Source of the DNA: Fremontodendron californicum
Taxonomy: Eukaryota > Streptophyta > Magnoliopsida > Malvales > Malvaceae
Reading direction: 5' to 3'
Length of the DNA stretch: 64,000 nt
NCBI GenBank assembly: GCA_030761205.1
Contig: JAULJL010000046.1
Location: 10,309,590-10,373,589 of the forward strand
Positions 34,549 to 45,721 of this stretch are shown here, piece after piece; the first letter of the stretch is position 1; each line of letters starts with the position of its first letter. The notes under the pieces were generated by a model that was not told the origin of the DNA, did no database searches, and saw only the letters and a list, made by a program, of their open reading frames with translations. Position numbers and translations under genes: made by a program.

Positions 34549-35209
34549 CTGAAATAGATCCAATTGATGTTAACTCAATAAACAATCATTAATACGCAAT
34601 TTACATATTACCATGATGCCGATACAATAGCTTGCAATGCTATTTGTATAACATTAAAAAGTTATATATAAGCTATGCAGAATTGATTATAAGAAAATGA
34701 AACTATTAGTTGCTTAATTTAGAGTGAAAATTTCTGATCCAGCTTTGGACCTTGGCAAGACAAAGACTAAAAGATTATCTAGTAGCCAAAAAATAATGCT
34801 AGTAGTAATGAATGCTTAATATAGTTTAAAAAAAATGGAAAAAAAAAAAAGTAAGGGTTGTGAATTGAAATTCCAAATGCTTGTTTTGAAGACTAGTCTG
34901 CATACTTGTAACTTGAGTTCAAGGAAACTCAAGCTATTTCCTGGCATAATACCCCTAATTCCTCCTTCATCAATGATTAAAATTGTGTTTCTTTGACATA
35001 GCTTGATGGCATTCCATGATATAAAATTAGCTTCAGTACTATATAATCAATCAATGCTAGCAGGACTCACAAGTTTACAACACATAAAATGCAGTTGCAG
35101 TTCACACTCTAAATTCTTGTCTTAGCCAAAAGACCAGTTTATATCATGCATGGAAACTAGAAAATTCATTTCAGACCTCATGTATTTGAAGCAGCTAAAT
35201 TATATGTAC

Positions 35210-35700
35210 CTCTTCCATAAGCTCCAGTTTTTGACTAGCCTTTGTTTTCTTCTTTTAAGACTCGTAATGACCTCATTTTCGTTATCTCCCTCACCTTGAG
35301 CATCTTCTTTGTCTGATGTACTAATTGAATCCTCTTCTTCGCCTGAACTGTGCTCATCAAAAAGTCTTTTCCCCTCAATATTTTGCCGTTTCTGAGGATG
35401 ACCCCTACGTCTTGCAATAGTCTCTTCCTTCTCATCTGCAATAAACCAGCTTAATTAGCTCTTGAACTAAAATCTAAAGAACAGACTCTTACTCAACAAT
35501 GATGATAATACCTGGTAAATGGAAAAGAAAAAGGAGGAAATATTTATTTGAAGAAAACCGCACTGCTTGGGAACATCTGATAAAAATTTCTTACTTCACA
35601 TACAAAAGAACCAGAGAATGATTGAAGTGAGATTCACCGGTACCTTGAATCCCTTCGTTCTTTGCACACTTCTCTTGCAACTTTGCTGCAATTAGAGCAG
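35210..35700 (-). pseudogene. captured fragment, possibly cohesin SCC3/STAG-like C-terminal region
   Basis: An exon at 35210..35435 (acceptor ttgcag, donor gaggtaca) reads KRQNIEGKRLFDEHSS, GEEEDSISTSDKED. In another frame near its end it reads SLRVLKEENKG, so it is frameshifted. A possible preceding exon near 35640-35700 reads AAKLQEKCAKNEGIQ. From memory these resemble the acidic tail of plant SCC3 cohesin subunits, but similarity of acidic low-complexity sequence is weak proof. Confidence 0.45.
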
Positions 35701-36200
35701 AAATCAAATCTATCATATTATAAAAATTACAAGACAACAATAGAACTCTAGAAATTATTCAAATCCTTAATTGATGAGAAATAAATCAAAAATCAAATTA
35801 AACCTTAGTCGATAAGAAAAACAAAGCAATGAAGAAGATAAGTGAGACAAGTACAACCCTAGAAATTTGGAAAGGTAAAAAGAAAGGGAGAAATTTTTTG
35901 ATTAAATTCAATAATTGAGAATTGAAGGAGAAATCGAAGAAAGATTTCGAAGTAACGCCACTCCATCGTTAAGGGGATGGTTTCGAGAGAGAGTAACAAA
36001 GCATCAGTTGATAATTAATTAAAAGTAAGAAGCCAAGAAATTAAAGTTCTTTTAATCTGCAATGGCTACGATGGAGCAATTTGGGAGAGAGACACATACC
36101 GATGGCGGAAGAGAAAGAGAGACACAGTAGAGAGCAAAGTCGACTAGCGGAAGAGAAAGAGAGAACTGAAGAAAAACAAAAATAAAAACCTAAGTAAATT
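35700..36200 (-). other. outer CACTA 5' leader-like sequence
   Basis: On the minus strand this is a CT-rich stretch (ttctctctttctcttccgc repeated near 36110 and 36165) that looks like a plant 5' UTR, with possible short introns. It may be the transcription start of the chimeric outer transcript. No coding motif recognised. Confidence 0.4.
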
Positions 36201-36600
36201 TTAGGCCTATACCAACGGTCAAATTAATGATCCGTTGCTATAGGTTCTTTTTAATTAAAAATAAAATAAAAAACAAAGAAAAAATGAAAATCTCCGCCAA
36301 TTTTTTTTATAAAAAAAAACAGGTCTTTTGGGAAATTTACCGACGGAAAAAAAACCATTGGTAAAAATTATACCTATACCAACGATTTTTCATTGACCGT
36401 CGGTATAGGTATACCTATACCAACGGTTTTTCATTGACCATTGGTATAGGTATAGGTATACCTATAGCAACAGATTATTTGGGCGTCAGTATATGTTATG
36501 TATATTCTGACGATAACAAAAATCCATCGAAAAATATACTTTTTACTTAAGGATTTCAACCGTCAATATAGATAAACGTCAGTATATGACAATTTATTTA
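36200..36600. repeat. outer CACTA subterminal repeats, right
   Basis: ataccaacggt, ccgtcggtataggtata and related units in both orientations. They are more diverged than those of the inner element, in keeping with the outer one being older. Confidence 0.75.
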
Positions 36601-36605
36601 TAGTG

Positions 36606-37480
36606 AACCTGAATAATGATATTTCTTCAATATATATGTTTGCTCCAAATCATTGTTCAAAGGCAAAGAAGTTGAGGAATTTTATTTAGCAGATTTCTTT
36701 AAAACTCTTTCCTTTTTTTTTTTTTTTCGTGTGTGTTTGCCAAAACAGTTTGTTGATGAGAAAGATGTGAAGTAAGATTAGTTTTATAGGGGAGAATTTG
36801 ATTCAAAGGGACAATATCTAGGGTTCTAGGTTACTTGTTCACCTCGTGCATGGATTTCATTCATTGATGAGAAAATGATGATCCCACGTACGCGGTGTCG
36901 TACGCGCTTTCACAATGACCTATATATTCGATCACGTTCATATATATATATATATTTGTTATAATTATATTTAAAGTATTATATATTTAATATATTTTCA
37001 TATGTTAATAATTTATGTTTCGTTCATATATTTATATCGTATTTTTATTATTTTTTGTATCGTATCGTATTTTATATCGTGTTTTAATTATTTTTTTCGA
37101 AATTAAGATCCCAGGAGACAGGACACGTGGTGATTTGATAGGAGATAGCAACAGGCTGCCTGTTAGACTTGCTCAAGGACCGGACAGCCCGTCCAACCCG
37201 GCCCATATTGGATCTATTGAAGACTGTGGACCAGAATGGACGGTTGAGATGTGGGGTGGCTTTGATGAGAATTTGGAGAGTGAATCCAGGAGCGTTGGAT
37301 CATAAGGGGGGTTGAGACAGCCCATGTGAAAAAAGGATCCTACGTGGATGTCGTTGATTGGTAAGGCAATTACATGTGGGTTGAGAACAGCGGGGTCCTT
37401 TTAGGTTGTACATGACACGTGGAATGTCCTGTGGCAATGGTACCTCTTGTTCTTCTATTCTTTACTCGTGTTTTCACTCA
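36606..37480 (-). promoter_or_regulatory. displaced Aux/IAA promoter and upstream leader
   Basis: With the CACTA removed, this joins directly to the Aux/IAA ATG region at 28166. It contains a TATA box (TATAAA on the minus strand, 36782-36787), two AuxRE cores (GAGACA at 37115-37120 and 37314-37319, i.e. TGTCTC on the minus strand) and two G-boxes CACGTG (37124-37129, 37416-37421). TGTCTC is the ARF site typical of auxin-induced Aux/IAA genes. That this is the gene's own promoter is inferred from position and motifs. A plus-strand open frame at 37015-37305 is not credible as a gene. Confidence 0.6.
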
Positions 37481-38100
37481 CTTTCGTTTTTCTTTTCGAT
37501 ATGTTAATTTTTTTATTAATAGTGTAAAGATTTATATTATATATATAAATTTTTTAGATATAATACAATAATGTATTAAATATATTATGTTAATCATATT
37601 AATTATATATTGTATTATGTTTATTATATTATTTTTATATTTTTATTAAACATATTATATTTGTATCATATTTTTATATCGTAATTAAATTATCAAATTC
37701 ATTATATTAATTGGAAGGGTTATAAACTTAATTATTCCCTTAATTCAAATATGGATCTCACCCTTTGGAGTCGACTATTACATAAAGTTAAATACTATTA
37801 TATGTTGTCAAAAGATTATGATGAGTTTTGTTGGGTAAAGATGTTAAAATGGGAAAATGCATTAGTAAATTACATCATTAGTCTTTGACTTTTTGTAAGT
37901 TTTAAATTTTATTTATAAAATATTATCTGACACACTGTAGTTTAAAAATTCGATCAAATGTTTAACAAAATAACACGTTCCTGAAAAGTAAAATTAAAAT
38001 ATTAAATAAAAAAATTACTTATTTATTTTTTTATTTTAATTATAAAATTTAAAAACTCTATCAATAATATATAAAAAACGGATTCTTATTTATAACATAA
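37481..38100. other. AT-rich intergenic stretch
   Basis: TA-rich sequence (tatattatg/ttatattat units) with no gene or clear element. Confidence 0.6.
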
Positions 38101-38175
38101 AATCTGCCCCTGCCTATTAACCATAATCACATAAAACAAAACAACAAAGTTACAAAACCATGTCTGCCAGAGCAA
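38101..38175 (-). repeat. stray copy of ankyrin-TPR exon 7/intron 6 junction (empty-site copy)
   Basis: The 75 bp from aatctgcccctgcctattaacc to ccatgtctgccagagc match exon 7 start plus intron 6 at 44447-44507. They continue without a break into sequence matching 59488 onward. It therefore shows the site as it was before the 15-kb gypsy insertion, with a single CCATG. It lies about 460 bp beyond the stop-side end of the same pseudogene. Confidence 0.88.
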
Positions 38176-38825
38176 CTAAAAATGTTTAATTATTTTTTGG
38201 ATGTAAAATAATTTTAACCGTCGAACATATATAAAAAAAAGTGTTATTGATCTACATAATATAAATATCAAATAAATTACAAATTTAAAATCGATTCCAA
38301 ATTTTAAATTCAATTATATTGCTAAATACAAAAATTGATTTGTTAAAATCTTAATCGTATACAAAATTATAAAAATAATTAATTTTCCATTAATATAAAC
38401 TAATCTCTTCTTATTTTTATATATTTTAAACAATAAAATAAACTTTAGAATCGAATTTGAATAAACAAAAAAAATTATATTTGAATTCAACCCGGTTTAT
38501 AAACATGTCTTAACTGCAAGTTCGACTTTACAGCCAACTTATGATCCAAGTTTCAACGTACTTAACCAAAATCATATATAAAACATGGGAAAGAACAGTG
38601 GCCAATTTCAGGTGCTTCGCTCACGCTCGGCTTCGATAGCTTGCCTGTCCTGCAAGGGAAAAGCACAGGGTGAACTAGATTACAATATATTAACATAATA
38701 ATCATAAAAAAAAAAAAAAGGTTTAGTTAACAGCCGACATCTTACTAGGTTGCAAAATTTGAACAATCATAATACTGATTTATCCTTTCCTTTTTCAAAT
38801 AACATTGAAGGAAGACAATGTAAAT

Positions 38826-38999
38826 TTATGTTGCTTCGAGTTTTTATTTTTTTAAAGTATTTATATCCGACACACATATCCAATGTATATTCGGACATGA
38901 ATATGAAAATATGATCCTCCAAAAACTTTTCAAATACATGAATTTTTTTTTTTTAAAAATTGAATATACCCGTATCTGACACGAATCCGAATAACATAG
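38826..38999 (-). mobile_element. CTATGTT-family TIR element 16
   Basis: Degenerate copy: ttatgttgcttcgag at the left and ccgaataacatag at the right. In intron 11 of the ankyrin-TPR pseudogene. Confidence 0.75.
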
Positions 39000-39188
39000 A
39001 TGTAAATCCTCTCCGATATATAAATTTATACAACAATCAAAGACAGAAAAAAGTAGTGTTAGCTATCAACATGCTTGACTGAGAATTGAAAAGGTACAGA
39101 AATAAGTCAAGCTTACTCTTACAAGCAACCCAGAAGTTAAAATTGATTTGTTTGAATGAACCTATCAATGCCAAAAGTGACAAATTCG

Positions 39189-39373
39189 CTATGTTATTTG
39201 GACTCGGAGATGAGTGTTAGATATATGTATGTATCCGATACGGGTATACTCAATTTTTAAAAGTTTTTTCATATATTTGAAGTATCATACTCCATACCCA
39301 TATCCGGATATGTTTTGGACATAAGTATCGAACATGAATATTTTAAGAAAAATGAAAAATTCAGATAATATAG
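39189..39373 (+). mobile_element. CTATGTT-family TIR element 17
   Basis: Ends ctatgttatttggactcgg and aaattcagataatatag, with no duplication. In intron 11 of the ankyrin-TPR pseudogene. Confidence 0.8.
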
Positions 39374-39399
39374 CACGTACGTAAGACAATTATTTCTCA

Positions 39400-39779
39400 C
39401 TATGTTGCTCTGACTTTTCATTTTTCTTTAAGTATCCGTGTCCGACGCCCGTGTCTGATGCATATTTGGACATGGGTATAAGGATATGACCAGGGATTTA
39501 AATTGCAGTTGCGAACGTGTTTTCGGTCGCGTTGTATTTATCGCGGTTGCGGACGTAATGAATGTTACCGCGGTCAATTGCGATAAATATCGGCCGCGAA
39601 TATCGGCGGCGGAAGGAGCCGCAACCGCTAAATAGCGGCCGTAACGTCGCGTTGCGGCCGCTATTTAAATCCCTGGATATGACCCTCCAAATGCATGGAA
39701 AAACTTTTAAAAAATTGAACATACTCATATCGGACACATACCCATATCAGACACTCGTACCCAAGTCCGAGTAACATAG
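39400..39779 (-). mobile_element. CTATGTT-family TIR element 18, with nested hAT MITE
   Basis: Ends ctatgttgctctgac and caagtccgagtaacatag; flanks ATTTCTCA and ACTTCTCA match 7 of 8. Split by the element at 39491-39675. In intron 11 of the ankyrin-TPR pseudogene. Confidence 0.88.
39491..39675. mobile_element. Ac-like hAT MITE (CAGGGATTTAAAT family), copy 2
   Basis: A 185-bp element with ends cagggatttaaattgc and gctatttaaatccctg, perfect 8-bp duplication GATATGAC (39483-39490 and 39676-39683). The GC-rich centre (gcggccg, aacgtcgcgttgcgg) is unlike its surroundings. Inserted in CTATGTT element 18. Confidence 0.92.
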
Positions 39780-40258
39780 ACTTCTCATGTCCTAAATCCT
39801 AAAACCAAACAATTGCAACCACTCAACCATATTGTCTAGCATTTTAGCAAGTAAGAAAAGAAACTCTTACAGAAATGCAAGTTCAAGTTCCTTGTTTCTT
39901 AAATCCAACTTCCAGCCATAATAAAAGGCATCAGCAGCATTCATATATTTCTGCAATTGTACATCATATATCATGAAACTCAAACTATAGAACAGTATGT
40001 CTCATATTCAATTGAATTAAAAAAAAAAATTGCAGAAAATTAGCTTACTTTTAATACCATCCATGCCATTCCTACCCTATAGTAAGCCTTCGGCCAGTCA
40101 GGCCTTATCCTGACAAGATTGAGCAATCTTCCAATGCATAATCCCCTTTGTTCAAGCGAGCCCAACACAAGCTGCGATTTGAATGTATGGCTGCTGCATC
40201 AGGAGGGAGGTAAGAGAGTACCTGCAATATTTATCACAAAAACCAAAATCAACAAGAC

Positions 40259-41559
40259 CAGTGGCGGATGGCTTCAAGAGCCTGAGGGGGCCATGGCCCC
40301 CCCCAAAATTTTAAAAACCCCATATATATATTACTTTAATTAATCTTAAATTGATCACAAAATCTGAATATAGTTTTATTCATTTTTTTCATAATTTATT
40401 ATTTGTTTGTTGGATTTCACAAACCACTAATCATTAATTACAATTTTTGAAATTAGTATGTTAGTTACAAGTAGGTTTATCTAATAACCGGACTATTCGT
40501 CTAAGCTCGAAGGTCCATCCAATATTTAGGAGTGCTTAGATAGAAATATTAGATCCGAAAAATGAGCTAGGACAAAAAATGAAATCTGTTTAAAAACTAG
40601 CTGGACCTTGGATATGGTATTTTTTGCCCAAAGCTTGGCTTGGCTCGGCCTATTTTACTATTAATAATATAAATTTTTAATAAGAATCGATTCTTTTTAA
40701 AAAATGATCAATCTCTAGAGATCGATCCTTCTAGATACAAATTTAAGTGCACTTAGGTAGCATTTTTACATGTCGGGCCAAACCTAAATAAAATTTTCTA
40801 TCCATATTTTCCGTCGAATCGAGCCTAGACAAACATAAGCTTTGTTAATATGTAACCTAAACCCGACTCGGCTCGGGGACAAGTCTAGAACTATTTACTA
40901 ATTTTTATTTCCTCTCATAAACACCTAATTCAAAGTTTTTATATTTTTTTTGTATTCTTATATAAGCATTTAGTTTATCACTCGATTCAACTCTGTTCTC
41001 TGTAATTACTTTTACAAACAAAAGTAAAAGATCCAAAATTTTAGTTATTGATTTATATATTTTTTTTTTGGTATTAATTATTGATTTAGATTAACTCTAG
41101 GATTTATGATCTCAAAACCTTAAATTAAAGCCTTTGCTTATTTCCCAGATATTTTTATTTTAATAGAAGTTATATTATTTATGAAATTAATTATTGATCA
41201 TTACTTTTTTAATTATTGAATATGAGATATAGTAATAGTGTGCAAAAAGAATTAAGAAATTTCTCTTAGTCCTTGAAAAATTCTGAAAGTGATAATAATT
41301 TGAAAGTCATTGTTAATTTTATAATTTATAAATTCTATGTTGTATATAATATGAATTCATATCATGTGTATTTTTTTTTAATTAACTCATTAATTTAAAC
41401 CTAAAGTTGTGTAAATTTATCTTTTTATTTTAGTATTTTCTTGTATCTAGAAATTTATTTTTTTTATGTTAGTAAAAGTATAAAGTTTATATAATGAAAA
41501 ACAATAAAATAAATTATAAATTTGGCCACTTCAAGATTTAATGTCAACATCCGCCACTG
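40259..41559. mobile_element. 1.3-kb non-autonomous hAT element (CAGTGGCGGA ends)
   Basis: Inverted ends cagtggcggatgg and catccgccactg, perfect 8-bp duplication AACAAGAC (40251-40258 and 41560-41567). AT-rich interior without a transposase. The part near 40465-40895 (taggtttatctaataaccgg ... ggacaagtcta) looks like a further nested TIR element. In intron 9 of the ankyrin-TPR pseudogene. Confidence 0.92.
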
Positions 41560-41580
41560 AACAAGACAAACAAATATAAG

Positions 41581-42326
41581 CTATGTTGCCCGGCTTCAAG
41601 GTGCCGGATACAAGTATATGTATGACATAGGTAAAAGTGTTCATAGGCCCCAGGCCAAGCCGAGTTCAGGCTTAAGTATGATATGAACACAACATATACT
41701 TGACTCTTGACCTAACCCGAAATATGACCTTTAAATTCTGCCCAAGCCCGTCATATTTTAAATGGATAGCTCAAATTTGTTTAAGCCAGCCTATATATAT
41801 ATATGTATTTTTTTCTAAAAGATTTAAACAAATATGTTAGTTTTTATTCAATTTTTAGTAATTTTATCTATTTTTTTCTTTTATTAAGTTTTAAAACATG
41901 AACAACTTTAACATATTTTTAAATATTTACACTATAATATTATATATATATATATTATATTATATAAATTACATAATATATATAAATATAAAATAATATA
42001 TTATATAAATGAAAAACCGGTCGGGCCGAGCTCAAACCTTGATTGTTGGAGGCAAGATCCGGATTATTTTCTGAACGGACCTTTTTTTTTTTTTGTTGCC
42101 ATAACCCATATTTCGGGCCTAATGTTTTTGTCCAAACCCTTCTAAATATTGGACAGACCTTCGGATTTGGACGGGTAACCCAATCGTTGAACAGGTCTAG
42201 ATACGGGTATACTAATTTTTTTTTTAAGCTTCTTCGCATATTTGGAGGATCATACCCTCATACTCATGTCCGAATATGTGTCACGCAAAGATGCTTTAGG
42301 AAAAATGAAAAGTCCGGATAACATAG
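41581..42326 (+). mobile_element. CTATGTT-family TIR element 19, with nested element
   Basis: Left end ctatgttgcccggcttc, right end aaaagtccggataacatag; perfect duplication AATATAAG (41573-41580 and 42327-42334). Interrupted after 51 bp by the 568-bp element below. In intron 9 of the pseudogene. Confidence 0.9.
41632..42199. mobile_element. hAT-like element (TAAAAGTGTTCATAGGCC / GAACAGGTCTA)
   Basis: Inverted ends match the 8620-8860 family, with the same TA-rich centre (cactataatattatata) as the relic at 8120. Flanks GACATAGG and GATACGGG match 5 of 8. Nested in CTATGTT element 19. Confidence 0.75.
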
Positions 42327-42506
42327 AATATAAGTATAAAGAAACAGAACTTAAGGACAAATAAAGTCACTGTTAACAGATGCAAATAATTTGCATATCA
42401 CACATATCATGTTTAGTGAAATATTTGAGAGCTGATAAGACATTACAAATTCATTTAAAGAAAATACCAGTGAATCAATGACTGCATTTTTCTTCATATT
42501 TATATT

Positions 42507-42689
42507 CTATGTTATTCGGACTCGGGTGTGAGTGTCAGATACGGATATGTGTCCGACACGGGTATATTCAATTTTTTCTAAGTTTTTTCATGTATTTGGA
42601 GGGTCATATCTCCATACTCATATCTGAATATACGTCGGACATGGGTGTCGAACACAAGTACTTCAAGAAAAATGAAGAGTCGGACATAG
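42507..42689 (+). mobile_element. CTATGTT-family TIR element 20
   Basis: Ends ctatgttattcggactcggg and gaagagtcggacatag; flanks TTTATATT and TTTATAAT match 7 of 8. In intron 9 of the pseudogene. Confidence 0.9.
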
Positions 42690-42953
42690 TTTATAATTCA
42701 ACACCAAGTCATAAAACTTGCAAGTTTAGATGGCAGCAACCTAGAAATTCAGCAGGACGGCCTGATTACCTCAGCGTAACAATTTATCGCCTCGCGATAG
42801 TCCACCTCTCTCTTAAAAGCCTCGTCTCCATTGGATTTTAAACGCAAGAAGTTCTTCTCCAATATCTCTGTCAGCTACAAGATATTTCAGTTACAGTGAA
42901 TAACAAAGTCATAATTTAACAACTCAATGCAACACTTAAACATAAAGCATAAT

Positions 42954-43167
42954 CTATGTTGTTCCAACTCTTTATTTTTCTTGAAATATCTATGTCCAAC
43001 ACTCATGTCCGACACATATCCGGACATGGGTATAAAGATATGATCCTCCAAAGACCCTCCAAATACATGAAAGTCTTGAAAAAATTGAACATACCTGTGT
43101 CGGACATATACCCGTGTCCGATACTCACATCCGAGTCCGACACTCACACCCGAGTCCGAGTAACATA
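42954..43167 (-). mobile_element. CTATGTT-family TIR element 21
   Basis: Ends ctatgttgttccaactc and gagtccgagtaacata; flanks AGCATAAT and AGCATAAC match 7 of 8. The right end carries an extra copy of the cgacactcacaccgag phrase (43108-43160), a small internal duplication. In intron 8. Confidence 0.9.
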
Positions 43168-43743
43168 AAGCATAACCAATCTAATAAGTTAATTCAACAT
43201 GATAACTAGAACATGGAAAAAGAGAATATACTCTACAATATATATCGAGACACACACGCACATACATACATATATACACAGACTTCATATATCGAAAAAG
43301 GGGGGGGGAATTTTGTAATCCACAACTATTTGTACAACAATCTAATAGTACCTTTTTTGTAGCATCCTTACAGTCAAAAAAGTTTAGTATTCCATCAACA
43401 CTCCAGTCTGCAATAGTCGAAATGCGAGAAGTCACAGGAAACAGGCACATAACAGCTTCACGTTTGTCAAGTGATGCAGCAACTTCAATAGGTACATGGC
43501 CAACCTAATATAATAGTAAGCAATAAAACTTCATAGAAAAAAAAAAGTCTAACAGCCATTGCTAGAGACTTTTAAATTTTAAGTAGATCTAAACATCTGT
43601 TTATCTGTAATGTTTAACAAACTGAGCAATAGCTTTACTACATCTCAAACTAGTCAAAGGATAGACCTATCTGAGAGTCAATCATATAATGGAAAGAGAA
43701 CATTGTAATTTGTATGTAAAATATAATGTTAACCCGTTTCAAC

Positions 43744-43917
43744 CTATGTTGCTACGACTCTTCATCGTTCTTGAAGTATCCGTGTCTGACATCCGTGTCC
43801 GACGCATATCCGGATATAGATATTGGGATATGATCCTCCAAGGATCCTCCAAATACATCAAAATCTTAGAAAAAATTGAATATACCCGTGTCCGACACTC
43901 ACATCCGAGTAACATAG
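43744..43917 (-). mobile_element. CTATGTT-family TIR element 22
   Basis: Ends ctatgttgctacgactc and catccgagtaacatag; flanks GTTTCAAC and GTTTCAGC match 7 of 8. In intron 7 of the pseudogene. Confidence 0.9.
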
Positions 43918-44507
43918 GTTTCAGCAACCATTCACCCAGGCTTATTAATGTGCCATGCTATTTACCTTAAACGCTAACACTCTTATTAAACTTACAGTCT
44001 TGACTACAATCTGATAAGTACATTGGAATTCAGATACATAAAAATCCCCACTCAGCAAATAATGGTTTTGAAAACAATAACCGACCACAAACATTCATGG
44101 TTAATTACAAAATAAAACTTCCTTCCCTGCAAGTCCATAAATAATATCTTTTAAGCAGTGTAAACATCATTAACATCTAGTAAGAACCACATATTTACAG
44201 TAGTACATGCTTCAAAAAACAGTAAGATAGGATCTGTAATGGACACTAGACCTCACCTCATACTAAAAAATTTGGTTTGGAGTCATTGCAGGTTTAATGC
44301 TTCAAAATAGTTTTTAATACAAATAAAACTCACATGATTGGGGACATTTGGATTAGCTCCAGCATTCAGCAAGCACTCGATAATTTTTGTGCCGCCTGTA
44401 GCGGCAACAATCCCTAAGGGTGTATCTCCTTCTGAAACAAAGTTTGGATCTGCCCCTGCCTATTAACCACAATCACATAAAACAAAACAACAAAGTTAAA
44501 AACCATG

Positions 44508-45369
44508 TGATGAGAACCAAGCTGGTATTGGACTTCAAGATCCATTGCATGTTCCTATTGGGCCTATTACAAGGTTAAGATCCAAGAAGCTCAAGGAAGC
44601 TATGCAAGGATTGGTAAAAAGGACTTGGGAAGAATCTACAAGTCTTTTAAGCAATGTTAATCCATTCAAGTTGGGCTGCTTGAATGAGGAAGACCAAGAA
44701 TTGGTCCATGTGATCCAAGCTTCACATGATGGGCCATAGAGGAATTCAAGGGGGCGGCAATCTTAATGAATTAGTGGGCATGTTTTTAGTTCATTATCTA
44801 ATATGAAGTGGGGTCCAATTCATTGGTCCAATTCATTAATGTTGTGGTGTCTAAATTAGAACCTTTAGTTGAGTCTTTTAATTACTTAGGCTTTTGGGCT
44901 TGATTTATGTATTATGTCCATTAGGCTTAAGGGGTCTATCTTTATTAAACTTGTTGAACATCTTTTAATTATTTAGGTTTGGGCTTGAGTATGTTCAGCC
45001 AATATTTTACATATTATTAATTAGTAGATTAGGGTTATTGTAGGGAGGCTATAAATATATGTCTTAGCCGCCTACTTCAATTATCTTTTGATCAATTAAG
45101 TCTGATTTTATTCAGTGAGAGTTTTCTCTTTTTAGTTCTTGAAAGAACTTAGGAACTTATCAAAGAATTCTTTCTTTGTGGCGTTCAACCTATCAAACTT
45201 AGGTTCTTGAAACAAGAGTTCTTAGGGTTTAGATTACATGCTTAATCTAGGTTCTTTGAAACAGGCTTTTAAGGGTTTAAGTTTTCTTTGCCTGAATCTT
45301 GGCTTTTCTGGGTTAGGTATTTCAATTTGTTAGTGGGTTCAAAGGGTTTAACCCCTAGGGTTCACATCA
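44508..45369 (+). repeat. gypsy 5' LTR (862 bp)
   Basis: Starts TGATGAGAACC and ends GGTTCACATCA. An open frame in its first 240 bp corresponds to the end of pol read from the 3' LTR. A TATA-like ggctataaatatatg lies at 45049-45063, a plausible promoter. Confidence 0.95.
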
Positions 45370-45371
45370 GT

Positions 45372-45383
45372 TGGTATCAGAGC
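45372..45383 (+). other. gypsy primer binding site
   Basis: TGGTATCAGAGC, two bases after the LTR end; complementary to the 3' end of initiator tRNA-Met. Confidence 0.9.
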
Positions 45384-45476
45384 TTAGGCTTCCAATCAGG
45401 TTTTTATAATTATCGCTTTGATTTGTAATTTGTTACTTCTTTTGGGGTTTCAGATACTATCACAGCAAAATCAATA

Positions 45477-45721
45477 ACAAGATTTTGGGGTTTCAGGCAT
45501 TCTTGTCTTAGGGTTATAGCTTTAGGCATTCTTGCCCTGGGTTATAGTTTTTAGGCAGTCTTGCTTTGGGGTTTCGTTTCTTGTAATTGAATCAAATCAA
45601 TCTAACAAGATTTTGGGGTTTCAGCATTCTTGTCTTGGGGTTATAGCTTTAGGCATTTTTCCTAGGGTTATAGTTTTTAGGCAGTCTAAGTTTGGGGTTT
45701 CAGTCTTGAAAGGTGGTTTAA
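45477..45721 (+). repeat. tandem duplication in gypsy leader, about 125-bp unit, two copies
   Basis: Both copies run acaagattttggggtttcag, ggttatagctttaggcatt, ttatagtttttaggcagtct. Lies between PBS and gag; effect unknown. Confidence 0.8.

Larger units (their letters stand above)
28167..36605 (-). mobile_element. outer CACTA element with captured gene fragments
   Basis: Starts cactacaaacaaattgcc and ends gacaatttatttatagtg, flanked by AAC (28164-28166 and 36606-36608). CACTA ends with a 3-bp duplication define the En/Spm superfamily. It spans 8.44 kb, of which 4.35 kb is the inner element. Subterminal regions (28190-28690 and 36200-36590) are filled with ctataccgacgg / ccgtcggtatag units. 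No transposase was found. On the minus strand it holds an SCC3-like segment, fatty acyl-CoA reductase exons, then the family's terminal exon pair. It lies between the Aux/IAA promoter and its ATG. Confidence 0.92.

Noticed and set aside
35960..36070. Short frame starting ATGGAGTGGCGTTAC on the minus strand as first exon of the outer CACTA transcript
   Set aside because: No homology and no in-phase donor found; left as leader-like sequence.
37015..37305. 96-codon plus-strand frame
   Set aside because: Low-complexity hydrophobic start followed by unrelated sequence, in the inferred promoter of the Aux/IAA gene; no homology seen.
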